Assembly: GCA_011032825.1 (NCBI GenBank)
Contig: JAADJZ010000016.1
Location: forward strand, 1,040,395 to 1,104,394
Direction of reading: 5' to 3'
DNA from: Massariosphaeria phaeospora
Taxonomy: Eukaryota > Ascomycota > Dothideomycetes > Pleosporales
DNA length: 64,000 nucleotides
The stretch's first letter is position 1, and every line of letters begins with the position of its first letter. The notes below the pieces were generated by a model. That model saw only the letters and a list, made by a program, of their open reading frames with translations, was not told where the DNA came from and did no database searches. A program made the position numbers and the translations under genes. This document shows positions 47,250-57,479 of this stretch, piece after piece.

Positions 47250-49667
47250 TTAAAGGATCTCAAAACTCCCCACCACGACGTCACCCCCTGCTCCCAATGC
47301 CGTGCTGGGAGTACATATCACATCCGCTCTGCTTCGAGCCGGCTCCTCCTCCCAGTAAGGAATTGTTGCCGTCTCATCGAGTCGATCAACCAGTCTTTTA
47401 CTCGTTTCCACCATACCTATTCGACAAAACGCCCGCCGATCTTTTGTAGGACAAAGGACAATACCAAACACCTGGTCGTGAAAGCTATTCTTCTTCAGCG
47501 CAGCCAAATCCGCTTTGTGGCGTTCTTCAGCCGAAGTCCAGTCGCCTTCACTGCTGGGTTCCATACCTGGAAGCGGCATGGATAAGGTACTGAGTAGACT
47601 CGCTTCCGTCTCTTGGAGGCTGCGTGTCTTTTCGCCGAATGAGAACATCCTCAGTACGAGTGGGAGGAAGTAGGCCTCGTCGTACGAGCTATGGTATACC
47701 GGTTCGTCGAAACTGGGGAATACGGATTCACCCGTGGATGCGAAGATCGCCATGCCTCCCGAGTTGTACCCGAGATCCTTGAACCCCAGGCGGTATAGTC
47801 GACCCTGGACGAGCAGGCGCCCGGATTCTACTTGTCCCAGGGGACTCGACGCATCACGAGGAGTCGTGCTAGCCTCGAGGATGAGGGCGCGTGGCGTAAT
47901 GCATACTGTAGTGCCTTTTCCCATTTCGTCGCTTAGATCCATGGGTTGGCCAGACATGTCGAAGTACCTCCAGAGACGGAGTATCCCGTCTACGGAAGCC
48001 CAAGACCATGAAGGCGCACGATAGTCGCTCGACCGTGCAGATGTTCCGTATTTCTTCGAATACATTCCGGCGTCCACGGTGTATTCGTTGATGTGACGGC
48101 GCTCCTTGAACACCTTCCACAGGAGCCCGGCGTAGATGTTACTCCTCCAGATTCCTGCCAAGTATTCGTCGCCGTTCAGCTGTTTCTGGACCGCGCTGGC
48201 CAGACCGGATATCGCAACGAACTTGTCTTGATCGGGTTTCGAGAGCTCGCAATTGCCGTACATGTGGACGACTGTTTGCCATGTGACGAAGGCGTCTCGA
48301 CGGGTTACCTCGTCGGATGACTCGTTAGGGAATGACGTCAACAGTCCAATTTTGACGTCCTGCTTGAAGCTGCCATGTGTGTCTTGGAGTGGCGGGGGTA
48401 AGCCGCCAGGAAATTGCTCCGACGCCGAGAGTTCGCAGCACTCCCAAGCCAGCTGGTCATAACAGTAGTGCAGAATACGCGAGGCCAATACACGTTCTTG
48501 TAGAACCCAGCCCCGGGTGTTGATACTAGCCTCCGAGATCCTGTCCACCCAGAAGCTCCGCTCCATGATCCGATAACACCCAGCTTGTCGATCTCCGTTC
48601 CAATCAGTCTGTAACAGTCGTGGATGGAGCTCCAGAGAGCTGGTGAGGCCTTCCTGACTTGACTTCGCCGATGTCGCCGATATATTGAGGTACGAGTTCT
48701 TGTAAATGTCTCCCATCTTCGCCGACTCAACGACCCACTCCTTACTATCATCTTGAACAATGCAGAGGTTATCGATCCATATTAGCGGAACACGAAGACG
48801 TCGAGCAGCGTCGATAGTATTCTGGAAGGTGAGTGGAAGATCACGCCATGCGATACCATGCTCGATTCTCTCGGAAACGTTGTGCTTCCGGGTACTGTAC
48901 GCGGGGTTCTTGTTGGCTCCCCAAGTATGACTGAGAGTCAGATACCCCGCACCGAGGGCCACGACATCCTGCATGCTCGTGTCAAACAAAAGGAACCGAG
49001 GTTCGGGCGGCAAAGGTCCATATGGAGCGTACAAAACGCGCCTCGGAAGAAATCCTACAGCGCTGCGACGAGCGTTGCAAACCGAATGCGTGGAGGAACA
49101 TGTTGAGACCCAGTCATGTACCTGATCCCATCTCTTGCGCTCAAACATTGACTCTTGGTAACCGAGTAAGCGCATCGGACCAGCAGCTGTCTCTTCCAAT
49201 TGGGATCTCTTCACTAGCTCCATCCGCTCATTGAGCAGGCCTCGATCTTTCGTCTCATGCAGGATATAGATAAAGTCTTTGAGATCGCGCACCATCGGAG
49301 AATTGAGCTTGAATTCCATAAGAAAAGCTCCAGGCTCATACTCGGATCTTCCCGCGGAACGCTCCGGGGCCTCGAGATAGCGCACCGTGGTTCCGGATTG
49401 GATGTACAAATGGCGTGCCGCAGCCTTCGGGCCTTCGTTGTCGAACCAAGGAGCCACGGCATATTGCTTGGGGGTCTTTTGTTTAAAGAAGTGTCGCCAC
49501 AAGTCACTGCAGATGCGACAGCCCGCAAGCGCCGCACGACACAGCTCCGAGAGGTCAACGTGATGTGTTTGGAAATATCTAGACGCGTCCTCGTTGGTGT
49601 CGTCGATATTCCGCGGAGTGATTAGCACACGACTGGTAAAGATTTTCTGACAAGCGCTGCAAGACAT
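47250..49667 (-). CDS. Heterokaryon-incompatibility (HET) domain protein
   Basis: HET-domain proteins trigger cell death or growth arrest when incompatible fungal hyphae fuse. The domain is clear: GAGYLTLSHTWGANKNPAYS (the SxxWG block), LPLTFQNTIDAARRLRVPLI, WIDNLCIVQDDSKEW with DIYKNSYLNISAT, and RGWVLQERVLASRILHYC. It covers roughly residues 245-400 of 805. The N terminus has CxxC pairs (MSCSACQK, GCRICSDLW), often seen ahead of HET domains. The frame stays open to 49892, but those 75 residues look untranslated and contain a GTGAGT donor and an acceptor near 49740, so the start at 49667 (MSCSACQKIF) was preferred. The C-terminal half is the usual variable region. It is single-exon in this model, in an accessory region. 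Confidence 0.88.
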   Translation of the reverse strand: MSCSACQKIFTSRVLITPRNIDDTNEDASRYFQTHHVDLSELCRAALAGCRICSDLWRHFFKQKTPKQYAVAPWFDNEGPKAAARHLYIQSGTTVRYLEAPERSAGRSEYEPGAFLMEFKLNSPMVRDLKDFIYILHETKDRGLLNERMELVKRSQLEETAAGPMRLLGYQESMFERKRWDQVHDWVSTCSSTHSVCNARRSAVGFLPRRVLYAPYGPLPPEPRFLLFDTSMQDVVALGAGYLTLSHTWGANKNPAYSTRKHNVSERIEHGIAWRDLPLTFQNTIDAARRLRVPLIWIDNLCIVQDDSKEWVVESAKMGDIYKNSYLNISATSAKSSQEGLTSSLELHPRLLQTDWNGDRQAGCYRIMERSFWVDRISEASINTRGWVLQERVLASRILHYCYDQLAWECCELSASEQFPGGLPPPLQDTHGSFKQDVKIGLLTSFPNESSDEVTRRDAFVTWQTVVHMYGNCELSKPDQDKFVAISGLASAVQKQLNGDEYLAGIWRSNIYAGLLWKVFKERRHINEYTVDAGMYSKKYGTSARSSDYRAPSWSWASVDGILRLWRYFDMSGQPMDLSDEMGKGTTVCITPRALILEASTTPRDASSPLGQVESGRLLVQGRLYRLGFKDLGYNSGGMAIFASTGESVFPSFDEPVYHSSYDEAYFLPLVLRMFSFGEKTRSLQETEASLLSTLSMPLPGMEPSSEGDWTSAEERHKADLAALKKNSFHDQVFGIVLCPTKDRRAFCRIGMVETSKRLVDRLDETATIPYWEEEPARSRADVICTPSTALGAGGDVVVGSFEIL

Positions 49668-50110
49668 GACTGCAGTAGAACCGAGTGATTTTGAGAAGGG
49701 CGAAGTCCAATTGAAGGCGGGGAGCCTTGCCAAGGCCAGCTGAAGTCCGCCAAGGTGTCTCCTGCATGTGGCGTGAAGGACGGCAGACAGGATACTCACG
49801 TGAACTGGCGTCGACCTGCGTCCGACACCTCCATCATGTAGCGTCGTAGGGCGAAATGCGGGGGTTTCATCGTCTGACACGCAGTCGTTCAAACAATAAA
49901 TCTTGATCGCCTTGTTTTTGCTTACGTTGTCATCCTATGTCGTGGGGTGCGGGGTTCGCACAAGCTACCGCCGTGTGCGCCATCCCAGCACGGCGAGCCA
50001 TCGAACAACGATTGAACACCGAACACCACCTCGAATTTCCCCGTATGGCATTGTTCCACGCGTTCTCCTGCCGCCATGTTACTCGATAATTTCGTTGCCA
50101 AGTTAACACC
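49668..50110. other. 5' flank of the HET gene
   Basis: About 440 bp of normal composition that holds the HET promoter and possibly a 5'UTR intron, ending sharply at the AT-rich island. Confidence 0.4.
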
Positions 50111-51345
50111 TGCTTCATCTTAAGCGTCCGGTGCTCTACATAATAATGCTACACAATAATGCTACAAACTAAACTCTAAAAACTTTTCTCAAGTTATTCT
50201 CGCTATTCTAACGCCGTATTTTCTGCTATTTTCTCTAGTATGTTTTGCTTAGTTAGTTCTTTTTAAATAAGTTAAACAATTTCTGCCTATTTTAGCAACC
50301 TGCGTATCTAATTACTTAACTTAGTTTTAATATAGTATTTCTCTAAGGCCTAATGTACCTAACGAGTTAGCAAGCTACACAAGTTAGCAAAATACTTTTG
50401 CTAAGCTTTTACTAACTCTACCTATATACGCAATGCTTTAACAACAATACTAAATAGAACTTTCTAATAAACGTTAGATACAAACTACTTTTTAAGCTTT
50501 TAAACAAAATGCAATATTTTTTTTGCAACGCGCTGCAGCTATCTATAATATTGCTTAAACAATACTAAGCTATTAACGCGCTAAACAACTTTTACAAGCA
50601 AATTGCTAGCCTAAATTAATAAATCTAACAAAAACTAAAAAGAGCGTAGTTAGTTGTTAAGCATATACTTAAGCTTATTACGAGCGAATTTTCTTTTAAG
50701 CTTGCAGCTATAGCTAATATAGCTAATTCTTTGCGCGCAAAGCGCAATTTAGGCTAGGTTAGCTTAAACTAGCTTAGTATGTAAGTTAAGCGCTGCTTTG
50801 AGTTTATAACGTACTTTACGAGTTCGCCGCCTACACGGGTTCGCCGCCTACTGAATTTTACTAAGGAAAATCAATAATCTAGAGCTTAATAACTCTTAAC
50901 CTACTTAATAAAATTCTTTAAAATTTTTACTACTAAGCTGCATCTATATAAACTTTTAGATTCCTAGATTACCAAGCTACAACTTTAGTATTTAGAAAGT
51001 TATTAAAGAAAAGCTTAAATTATCTGTGCGCTCTAAGCTATCTACTCTTCTAGACTAGCTAGAGCTTAGTAATCTTAGAACTAGAAAGTTTATATATACA
51101 GAAATAATATATTAAATTTTTAGAGAATTTTATTAAGTAGGTTAAGAGTTATTAAGCTCTAGATTATTGATTTTCCTTAGTAAAATTCGGTAGGCGGCGA
51201 ACCCGTGTAGGCAGCGAACTCGTAAAGTACGTTATAGTTTTAAGAAGCTTTATAAAATAGCTACCTATTTAGCTTTTACTAAATATAAATAAAGCTCTTT
51301 TTAGGCATTCGCGCAAACTTTTATTCTACTTTATCTTAGCGCAAA
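50110..51345. repeat. AT-rich, RIP-like island
   Basis: Composition changes abruptly at about 50110 and returns to normal at about 51345. The interval is dominated by TTA, TAG and CTA triplets with almost no long frame, the look of repeats mutated by C-to-T change at CpA. It contains the 428-bp inverted-repeat element described separately. Near its right edge, 51331-51356 and 51371-51395 are near-identical; the left copy has A and T where the right copy has G and C. The original transposon family cannot be recognised. Confidence 0.6.
50807..51234. mobile_element. MITE-like element with ~115-bp terminal inverted repeats
   Basis: The ends are inverted copies of about 115 bp: 50807 onward begins TAACGTACTTTACGAGTTCG and 51234 ends in its near-perfect complement, with a few C/T or G/A differences. 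The central spacer is about 195 bp and non-coding. The element is flanked by TA on both sides (50805-50806 and 51235-51236), as in Tc1/mariner or pogo insertions. Each end contains the internal repeat GTTCGCCGCCTAC twice. Confidence 0.7.
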
Positions 51346-52069
51346 CAGCTTGCAGTTGATACATGTGCTTTATCTTAGCGCGAACAGCTCGCACCGCTGT
51401 GAAGAACAACAGTTCCGAGAGATCAACGAAACGAATCGCCTACGCAGGCTACGGAGAAGAGTTGGACTCGCGAAAACTTCGATATCGCATCCCCGCCGCC
51501 GGTCCGGCGTCAAAGACGACACTTTCACTCCTCGCTATGCTTTCATGGTTGCGTGTGGTCGCAGCTGACTGTCTTTGATGCAACCAAAGACATGCACTCA
51601 AACGTCGTGAGCCAGCGATAGTTCTCTCGTGGTATTTGTCAGCCTTTGATGACTGTACGCTCCACGGAACGGCCGCTCGTTCAGCTTACGATGAAATCAA
51701 ATGTGGCTCGATGGTGAGCTGCCGAAAACGTCTACTGTACTGCAACGGTTGTGCGACACAACGTCCACTCACGCACTACAAACAAATGCCGTTTAGGGGC
51801 ATCTGCACCCTGGCCACATTCACGGGCACAGGTTTGATTTGAAATAGGTACGCTTTGAAATATCGGTCTGATTTGAAATACTCGGGTCTCCTGGCTGCCT
51901 GACAGGTCTTCGGAAACAATTCATTTACCGAGTGAGCCTTGGGCCCGAAGTCTATGGGGCGCCTTTGAGACGTGTTCATATATAAACCTACACATCACAT
52001 TAGCACATCGGCCCGTCATCCATCTCAAGCATTCTCTGTCTCGTCAACAAAAGCCTCATTCTTCCCACG
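51346..52069. other. 5' flank of the short-chain dehydrogenase gene
   Basis: About 720 bp of normal composition. No gene is recognised; the pyrimidine-rich stretch before 52070 probably belongs to the promoter. Confidence 0.4.
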
Positions 52070-53046
52070 ATGCCACGCCAGAACCCTTTCCCTTCGCCGA
52101 CCAAGAACTGGCACTCCACCGCCTACCCCGCCATATCCCCCACCCGCCCCGAACTGAGCCAGAAGGGCAAAACAGTCCTCATCACAGGTGGTGGAACCGG
52201 CATCGGCGCCGCAACAGCGCATGCCTTTGCTCAAGCAGGCGCTTCGCGCATCGCCCTTCTCGGCCGACGCGAACAGCCTTTGCTCGACACCAAAGCCTCG
52301 ATCCAGAAGGAATGCCCTGGCGTAGACGTCTTCACCGCCTCTGTCGACGTAACCAAATCCAGTGAAGTCGCCAAAGCCTTTGAGTCGTTTGCACCCGTGG
52401 CTTCGGAGAAGAAGATCAACGTCGTCGTCAACAACGCCGGAGTTGAAGGGCCTTTCGGACCCTTCCTCGAATCTTCCCCTGAAGAGGCCGTGAGCAGTCT
52501 GGCAATCAACGTCTCCATGGCCTGGAATGTCGCGCATGCCTTCATCCCCCGCGCAGCGCCCGACGCTACTGTCATTGACGTGAATTCTGCCGCCAGTCAT
52601 CTCAACATCGGCGATGCGGCTGCGCCCTACACTGTGGCCAAGTGGGCCAACATCCGCCTTTGGCAGCTCGTCGGGTTCAACAACCCGGGGATCGCGACAT
52701 TCTCCACCCAGCCTGGTGTTGTGGATACGGAGCTGAGTCGCCGGGTTGACGGAGTCGAATCGTTCAATTACGAGGATCACGGTAGGACCCCTCTCTTGTC
52801 ATTCGCGTGGAGATGTTCAATGCTGACAAGCTGGTAGTTTCGCTCCCCGCACATTTCTATGTCTGGCTCGCTAGCCCCGAGGCTCTTTTCCTCAAGGGCA
52901 AGTTCTTGTGGGCGAACTGGGACGTGGACGATCTCAAGGCGCAGGCCAAGGAGATCGAAGAGACGCACAAGTACAGCGTGGAGCTGATAGGGTACCCATC
53001 CGGAGGGAGCGACAAGATAGAGTCCGCATTTGCAAATCCACAGTGA
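52070..53046 (+). CDS. Short-chain dehydrogenase/reductase
   Basis: NAD(P)-dependent Rossmann-fold oxidoreductase. Exons 52070-52781 and 52838-53046 give 306 residues. Visible signatures are the cofactor motif TGGGTGIG, the adenine-ring NNAG (VVVNNAGVEG), the catalytic Ser in DVNSAAS and the YxxxK as PYTVAKWA, then QPGVVDTEL. An extra 30 residues precede the Rossmann fold. The second exon closes the C-terminal helix and ends at IESAFANPQ. The substrate is unknown and no tailoring-cluster partners are nearby. Composition is normal, in contrast to the AT-rich island to its left. Confidence 0.92.
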
Positions 53047-53559
53047 GCCTTGGGGCGGATCGAAGATAGGGGATGCGCGGTCTTGGTACCTCTTTGCTGT
53101 ATTTGATTAGACTAGTCGATAGAAGAGGACAATCGGAACAGACACTTGGGCATCTACTTATTCGTTTAGTAGAATTTACACCGCAAAATATACTTGACAG
53201 TCATGTATGCGTATGGCAATGTCTAGCGGGGAGTGAACGATGGCCGGCATCAGATAGGAAAGCCGTCGTAGGGAGATCGACTGATGGCAAAAGCACGTTG
53301 CACGTTTCGCTGAGCTTCTGCCATGGCGTTGGGGCGGACTAATACCAAACGCCACAGATATGATTCGCAACAATAGTTTTTTTGCAGCAGAATTGCGCAA
53401 CCATGGTTCGCAGGTGTTGACGTTGGGCTCATATGGTGGTGTCGAGACTGTTGTTCGGTCGGGTAGGCGAGGGTGGGGGTGGGCCCCTTGAACGGAAGTG
53501 ACATCAGCCTACCTCGTCGGCGGAACCTCGGCGCGCCTAGAGCTGGGCTGTCCTCCACA
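53047..53559. other. Intergenic region
   Basis: About 510 bp between the dehydrogenase and the PD-(D/E)XK-like gene; no feature recognised. The frame of the downstream gene is open up to 53473 but has no ATG before 53560. Confidence 0.4.
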
Positions 53560-54939
53560 ATGGCAATGCAGAGTGGCTTGCTGCCATCTACGCTCACCAG
53601 CCCCGAGCCTCCCATGAAGCGCGCATACTCCGATAGCGACTCTGCGATAGGCAATGTCTCTCACAAGCGTCGCCGTGTCTCGCTGCCCGCGCCTTGCGCT
53701 GCCCCGACTACGGCGAAATGGGCTGGTGTGATGGGCTGGCTACGCGCCGTGCCTCCAGGCACCGGTGCAGAAGAGGCGCGACCGAACCCGCAACACCACA
53801 AAGACTCGAAAAGACAACTGGACTTGACATCGACGATGGAACGCCACTTGAATCCTACTCGCAGAGAAAAGAAGACGCAGACCAGAAAGCAATCCGTCAG
53901 TCCCACCAAGAAGCCTAGGGAGTATCGCAGCATACTCCTCAGCGAAGCCAGCATTTTCATCGACCGCAAATTCGCACCTCCCTCCGCCACTCCCGACCTC
54001 GAGTTGCTGACTATCCCGCCCGAGATGCAAACGCTGGTGGATGACATTGCAAAGACATACTGTGAGGAGTGTAGGGAAAGCGCCATGTCGGGTTCGGGAG
54101 AAGGCAGTTGGAGGGCGAATGCATCTGTCACCGTCATGAGCAAGCTGCGGAGGTTTGAAAGCTTCGCGGAAGTTTTGAAGGTCAACAGTTCTGATAAGCC
54201 GTGGCAGGCAGAGCTCAAGCCTGTACGCGCAACCGAGCTACCGCAGACGACCGTCGTCCCACCTCCTTTCACCATCTCGCCCATGGCTGTAGAGCCAAAG
54301 GACCTAGGAACGGCCTCGCTTCTTGACCGGCCCTATAGCTTCGGTTCCAGCGCCGGACCCATTGTCTGCCCTCCGGTCGATAGCCCACCGGCCGATCTCG
54401 AATCCCTCAACAGCGAATCCCTCTCATATACATCTGGGTACACCTCAACAACACTGAAAACCGACTCCGAATCATTATCTACCCCGAAACCAGACATAAG
54501 CGTTGGCCTCGCCCATGAATGGTTCCCCACCAACCACCAATCGACCCTGAACTACCTTAAGACCGACCCACACACGTCCGCTATGGGCCTGCACTTCCCT
54601 TTTCTGATTTTCGAGGCCAAAGGCAATGCGGGCCTCTTTGGCGCTCACAACCAAGCTGCTGTCGGTGCTGCCTGCATGCTCCGGATACTAGATCTTATTC
54701 GCTGTGGCGAGGACACGGTGGTCTGGAGTGTCACGACCGAAGGGCCGATACATGAGCTATGGGCTCACTATCGCGATGGCAAGGAGAGATACCAGAGTGT
54801 TCACATGAATTTATGGCGCATGACGAACGTGGCACACGCAAAGGCGTTTGTTGAGGTCATGGCGAAGATTATGATTTGGGGGAGTAGTGTATTTGCGAAG
54901 AGAGTCTTACATGTGTTGGATAACGTAATCCACCACTAA
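53560..54939 (+). CDS. PD-(D/E)XK nuclease-like fungal protein, C terminus altered by a transposon
   Basis: Single-exon frame of 459 residues. The N-terminal half is polar and basic (KHKRRRVSLPAP-like segments, Lys/Arg-rich 100-150). The C-terminal half has the layout of fungal PD-(D/E)XK-like proteins: PDISVGLAHEW (the PD), then FPFLIFEAKGNAG (the ExK), then a long helix (NQAAVGAACMLRILDLIR) and VVWSVTTEGPIHELWAHY. Catalytic activity is not shown. The frame runs into the left terminal inverted repeat of the Fot1-like element, which begins at 54923. The last five codons and the TAA at 54937-54939 are transposon sequence, so the native C terminus was lost or replaced. It could be truncated yet functional. 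Confidence 0.75.
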   Translation: MAMQSGLLPSTLTSPEPPMKRAYSDSDSAIGNVSHKRRRVSLPAPCAAPTTAKWAGVMGWLRAVPPGTGAEEARPNPQHHKDSKRQLDLTSTMERHLNPTRREKKTQTRKQSVSPTKKPREYRSILLSEASIFIDRKFAPPSATPDLELLTIPPEMQTLVDDIAKTYCEECRESAMSGSGEGSWRANASVTVMSKLRRFESFAEVLKVNSSDKPWQAELKPVRATELPQTTVVPPPFTISPMAVEPKDLGTASLLDRPYSFGSSAGPIVCPPVDSPPADLESLNSESLSYTSGYTSTTLKTDSESLSTPKPDISVGLAHEWFPTNHQSTLNYLKTDPHTSAMGLHFPFLIFEAKGNAGLFGAHNQAAVGAACMLRILDLIRCGEDTVVWSVTTEGPIHELWAHYRDGKERYQSVHMNLWRMTNVAHAKAFVEVMAKIMIWGSSVFAKRVLHVLDNVIHH

Positions 54940-56771
54940 GTGGAACACCCCACTAAGTGGAACAGTTTCTGCCAAGAACCTCTACTCCCTTATCAACGCG
55001 ACATGTCTCAACAACAAGACGCGCAATTATCTAACTAAGAAGGCAGAATTCAGCTTGCCCTTTCTGCTTATAATAGCCAACAATTCCAAAGCCTTCGACG
55101 CGCTGCTGAGGCATTTGAGGTACCTCTTACAACACTCTCTTGCCGACGCAAGAGAGTTACGCATCGCCTTAAAACTCGCCACGCCCAACATAAGCTCACT
55201 GCGACTGAAGAGCAGACGATTGTTCAATATATCCTCGACCTCGATTCGCGAGGATTTGCGCCCCGGCTGTGCGAGGTGGCAGATATGGCTGATAAACTGC
55301 TGGCTGTACGCGGTGGTGAGCCAGTTGGCAAGCACTAGGCTAAGCGCTTCGTGACGCGTTCAGCTGAGCTTAAAATGGCCTTTAATCGAGCAAAGGATAG
55401 GCAGAGGATACTGCAGGAAGATCCTGCGGTTATTGGCGCATGGTTTAAGCTGGTAGAGGAGACCAAAGCCAAGTACGGCGTCTATGACGACGACGTGCAC
55501 AACTTTGATAAGACTGGCTTCCAGATAGGCGTCATTGGCTCTATGAAGGTCGTTACAGGTTTAGAGAAACGCGCTCGTCCTAAGCTGGTCCAGCCAGGTG
55601 ACCGCGAGTGGGTTACAGTGATCCAGAGCATCTGCGCTACTAGGTACGCGATCCCGCCTTTCATCATCTACAAGGGACGCGTCCACATCTCAGCGTAGTA
55701 CGAGGAAGCTTCAATACCGCGCAATTGGAAGCTCTCAGTCTCTGAGAACGGCTGGACCAACAACGCGCTTGGTCTGGAGTAGTTGAAGCACTTTAACGCG
55801 CATACAAAGGCGCGCTAGGTGGGGGCATACAAGCTGCTTATACTCGACGGGCACGAGAGCCACCTCAACTAGGAGTTCAAGAACTATTGCCTTAAAAACA
55901 AGATCTTTACTCTCTGCATGCTACTTTACTTGTTGCACATTCTCTAGCTACTTAACGTAGTCTGCTTTTCGCCGTTAAAGCGCAAGTACTCTTAGCGTGT
56001 TAGAGACTTGGCACGCCAGCGCGTTTTCTATATTAACAAAGAAAGCTTTTTGCTAGCCTTTAGAGACGCGTTTTTTAAAGTGTTTACAACAAAGAACTGC
56101 AAAAAAGCTTTTAAAGTTTTAAAGCTAGTTTCTATTAACGCGCAGGTAGTTTTTAATTGTTTTAAAGTACAGCTGTGTACCTCGCTACTACTTCTCGCAC
56201 TAGAAACGCTGTAGTAGTTAAAAACACTAAGCAATACGCACGAGTTTAGATCTTAGTTAAAGCTTGTACGCAAGTTTTTTACTCAATTACTTGTTACAGC
56301 TTAGGCAGGCTTTTTCTAGCTTATAAAAAGTAGTAAGCTAATGCTGCACTAAAACGCGCTTCTTGCTACTCGCAACAAAGAGCTTAAAAAGCAACTAGCA
56401 AAGATAACTAAGCGAAAATCGCGCAAAAGAAAGTAGATTTAGTAGAGTAGTACTATAGAGTATAAAAGTGCTGCAGCGCAAGTAGCTGCCAAAGCGTTTA
56501 CAAAGCTTTAGCAATTAAAGAAAGCTCGTAGTAGTAGTAATTAAAAACAAGCTTAACTAGCTCTACGGCGCTGTAGAAACTGCGGTAGAACTAGGCACAA
56601 TGCGCAAACGTGCAAAAAGAATACAAAAGCATTTTCTAAATTAAATGCTAGCACGACGTACGTAAGCTTTTTGTTTAATAAAAATAAAATTAAAAATGCG
56701 TAACATAAGTTAGTTATGCTAAGGCTTTTTGTTTTACTTAGTAGAGTGTTCTACTTAGTAGTAGATTACGT
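54923..56771 (+). mobile_element. Fot1/pogo-type DNA transposon, RIP-damaged
   Basis: An 1849-bp element flanked by TA (54921-54922 and 56772-56773), the target duplication of the Tc1/mariner-pogo superfamily. The left end starts ACGTAATCCACCACTAAGTG and the right end is its inverted copy over about 40 bp. Nearly all mismatches are C in the left end and T in the right when both are read inwards (CCACC versus CTACT, GTGGAAC versus GTAGAAC), which points to RIP. Each end contains the motif CACTAAGTGGAAC twice. A transposase frame fills the interior (55003-56703). The right half is far more AT-rich than the left half. Confidence 0.9.
55003..56703 (+). pseudogene. Fot1/pogo transposase, nonsense-riddled
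   Basis: A single frame of 567 codons with no frameshift. The N-terminal part is a helix-turn-helix/CENP-B-like DNA-binding region (RIQLALSAYN onward; later EEQTIVQYILDLDSRG). The DDE domain has a first Asp in NFDKTGFQIGV (55507-55509) and a second in LLILDGHESH (55846-55848). At the third position, where the family has LDV, codon 55954-55956 reads AAC (Asn). About twenty stops interrupt the frame; all are TAG except one TAA at about 55036. Several sit where relatives have Trp or Gln (for example in SA-stop-YEE and GLE-stop-LKHF). This is the pattern of C-to-T change at CpA on both strands. The element is dead. Confidence 0.9.
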
Positions 56772-56773
56772 TA

Positions 56774-57479
56774 CTTACTAAGGTTTTTCTAAAAAATTTT
56801 AAAAGATTCTTTATACGTAGCACAAGTTTATTTTTCTAACGCAAATATTCTTTTAATGCAAACGTTTTAGCACTAACGTAAAGCACTACCAAGTAACTCA
56901 AACTACTAAGTAACTCAAAATTGCTTGGCATTAAATTCTTACGTTCAAAGCTTAATAACTTTACTAATAGTAGAGCTATCTAGATAAATTTTACACTATT
57001 CTATAGCTTTATTCTAAAGCGCGACTTCAACTTAGCTCTAAGTTGAAGCTAGCTAGAAACTAGATCTACGCGTATTCGCGTGTATACCTTATTACACTTT
57101 CTCTAGGTTAATTAAACTTTAGAGTATTAGTCGAAGTACGTTTCTACGCTTGTATTAAGCTGTAATTTAAACTCGTTACTTATAGCAATGCTTTGCACTG
57201 TTGCTAAAATTTGCATTAAAATTGTATACGTAGTTGTAGTGCTTAGAGTTAGAGTTACAAAGCTTAGTAGAGCAACGTAGTAAAGAAAAACGCAGGTATA
57301 ACGTTACGCAACTGTAACATAAATAACAAACGCAGCAAAAAAAACTTATGCAAGCAGCGCGTTTGTATAGCAAAGGCATAGTAGATAAATTTGTAGCTAG
57401 TAGATAATATAAGCAGCATTTACACGACGCGCAACTTGCAACGCGCAACTTGCACTCGTTGCGAGATCTATTAACCTAT
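56774..57479. other. AT-rich subtelomeric DNA
   Basis: About 700 bp of AT-rich, RIP-like sequence between the Fot1-like element and the OrsD-type relic. It may be the degraded 5' flank or start of the latter. No usable frame is seen. Confidence 0.45.

Noticed and set aside
49668..49892. HET protein starting at 49892
   Set aside because: The added residues contain splice-like signals and no conserved sequence; the Cys-rich start at 49667 resembles other HET proteins.
57176..57448. 90-residue Cys-rich minus-strand frame in AT-rich DNA
   Set aside because: Composition-driven frame in RIP-like sequence with no start context or recognisable pattern.
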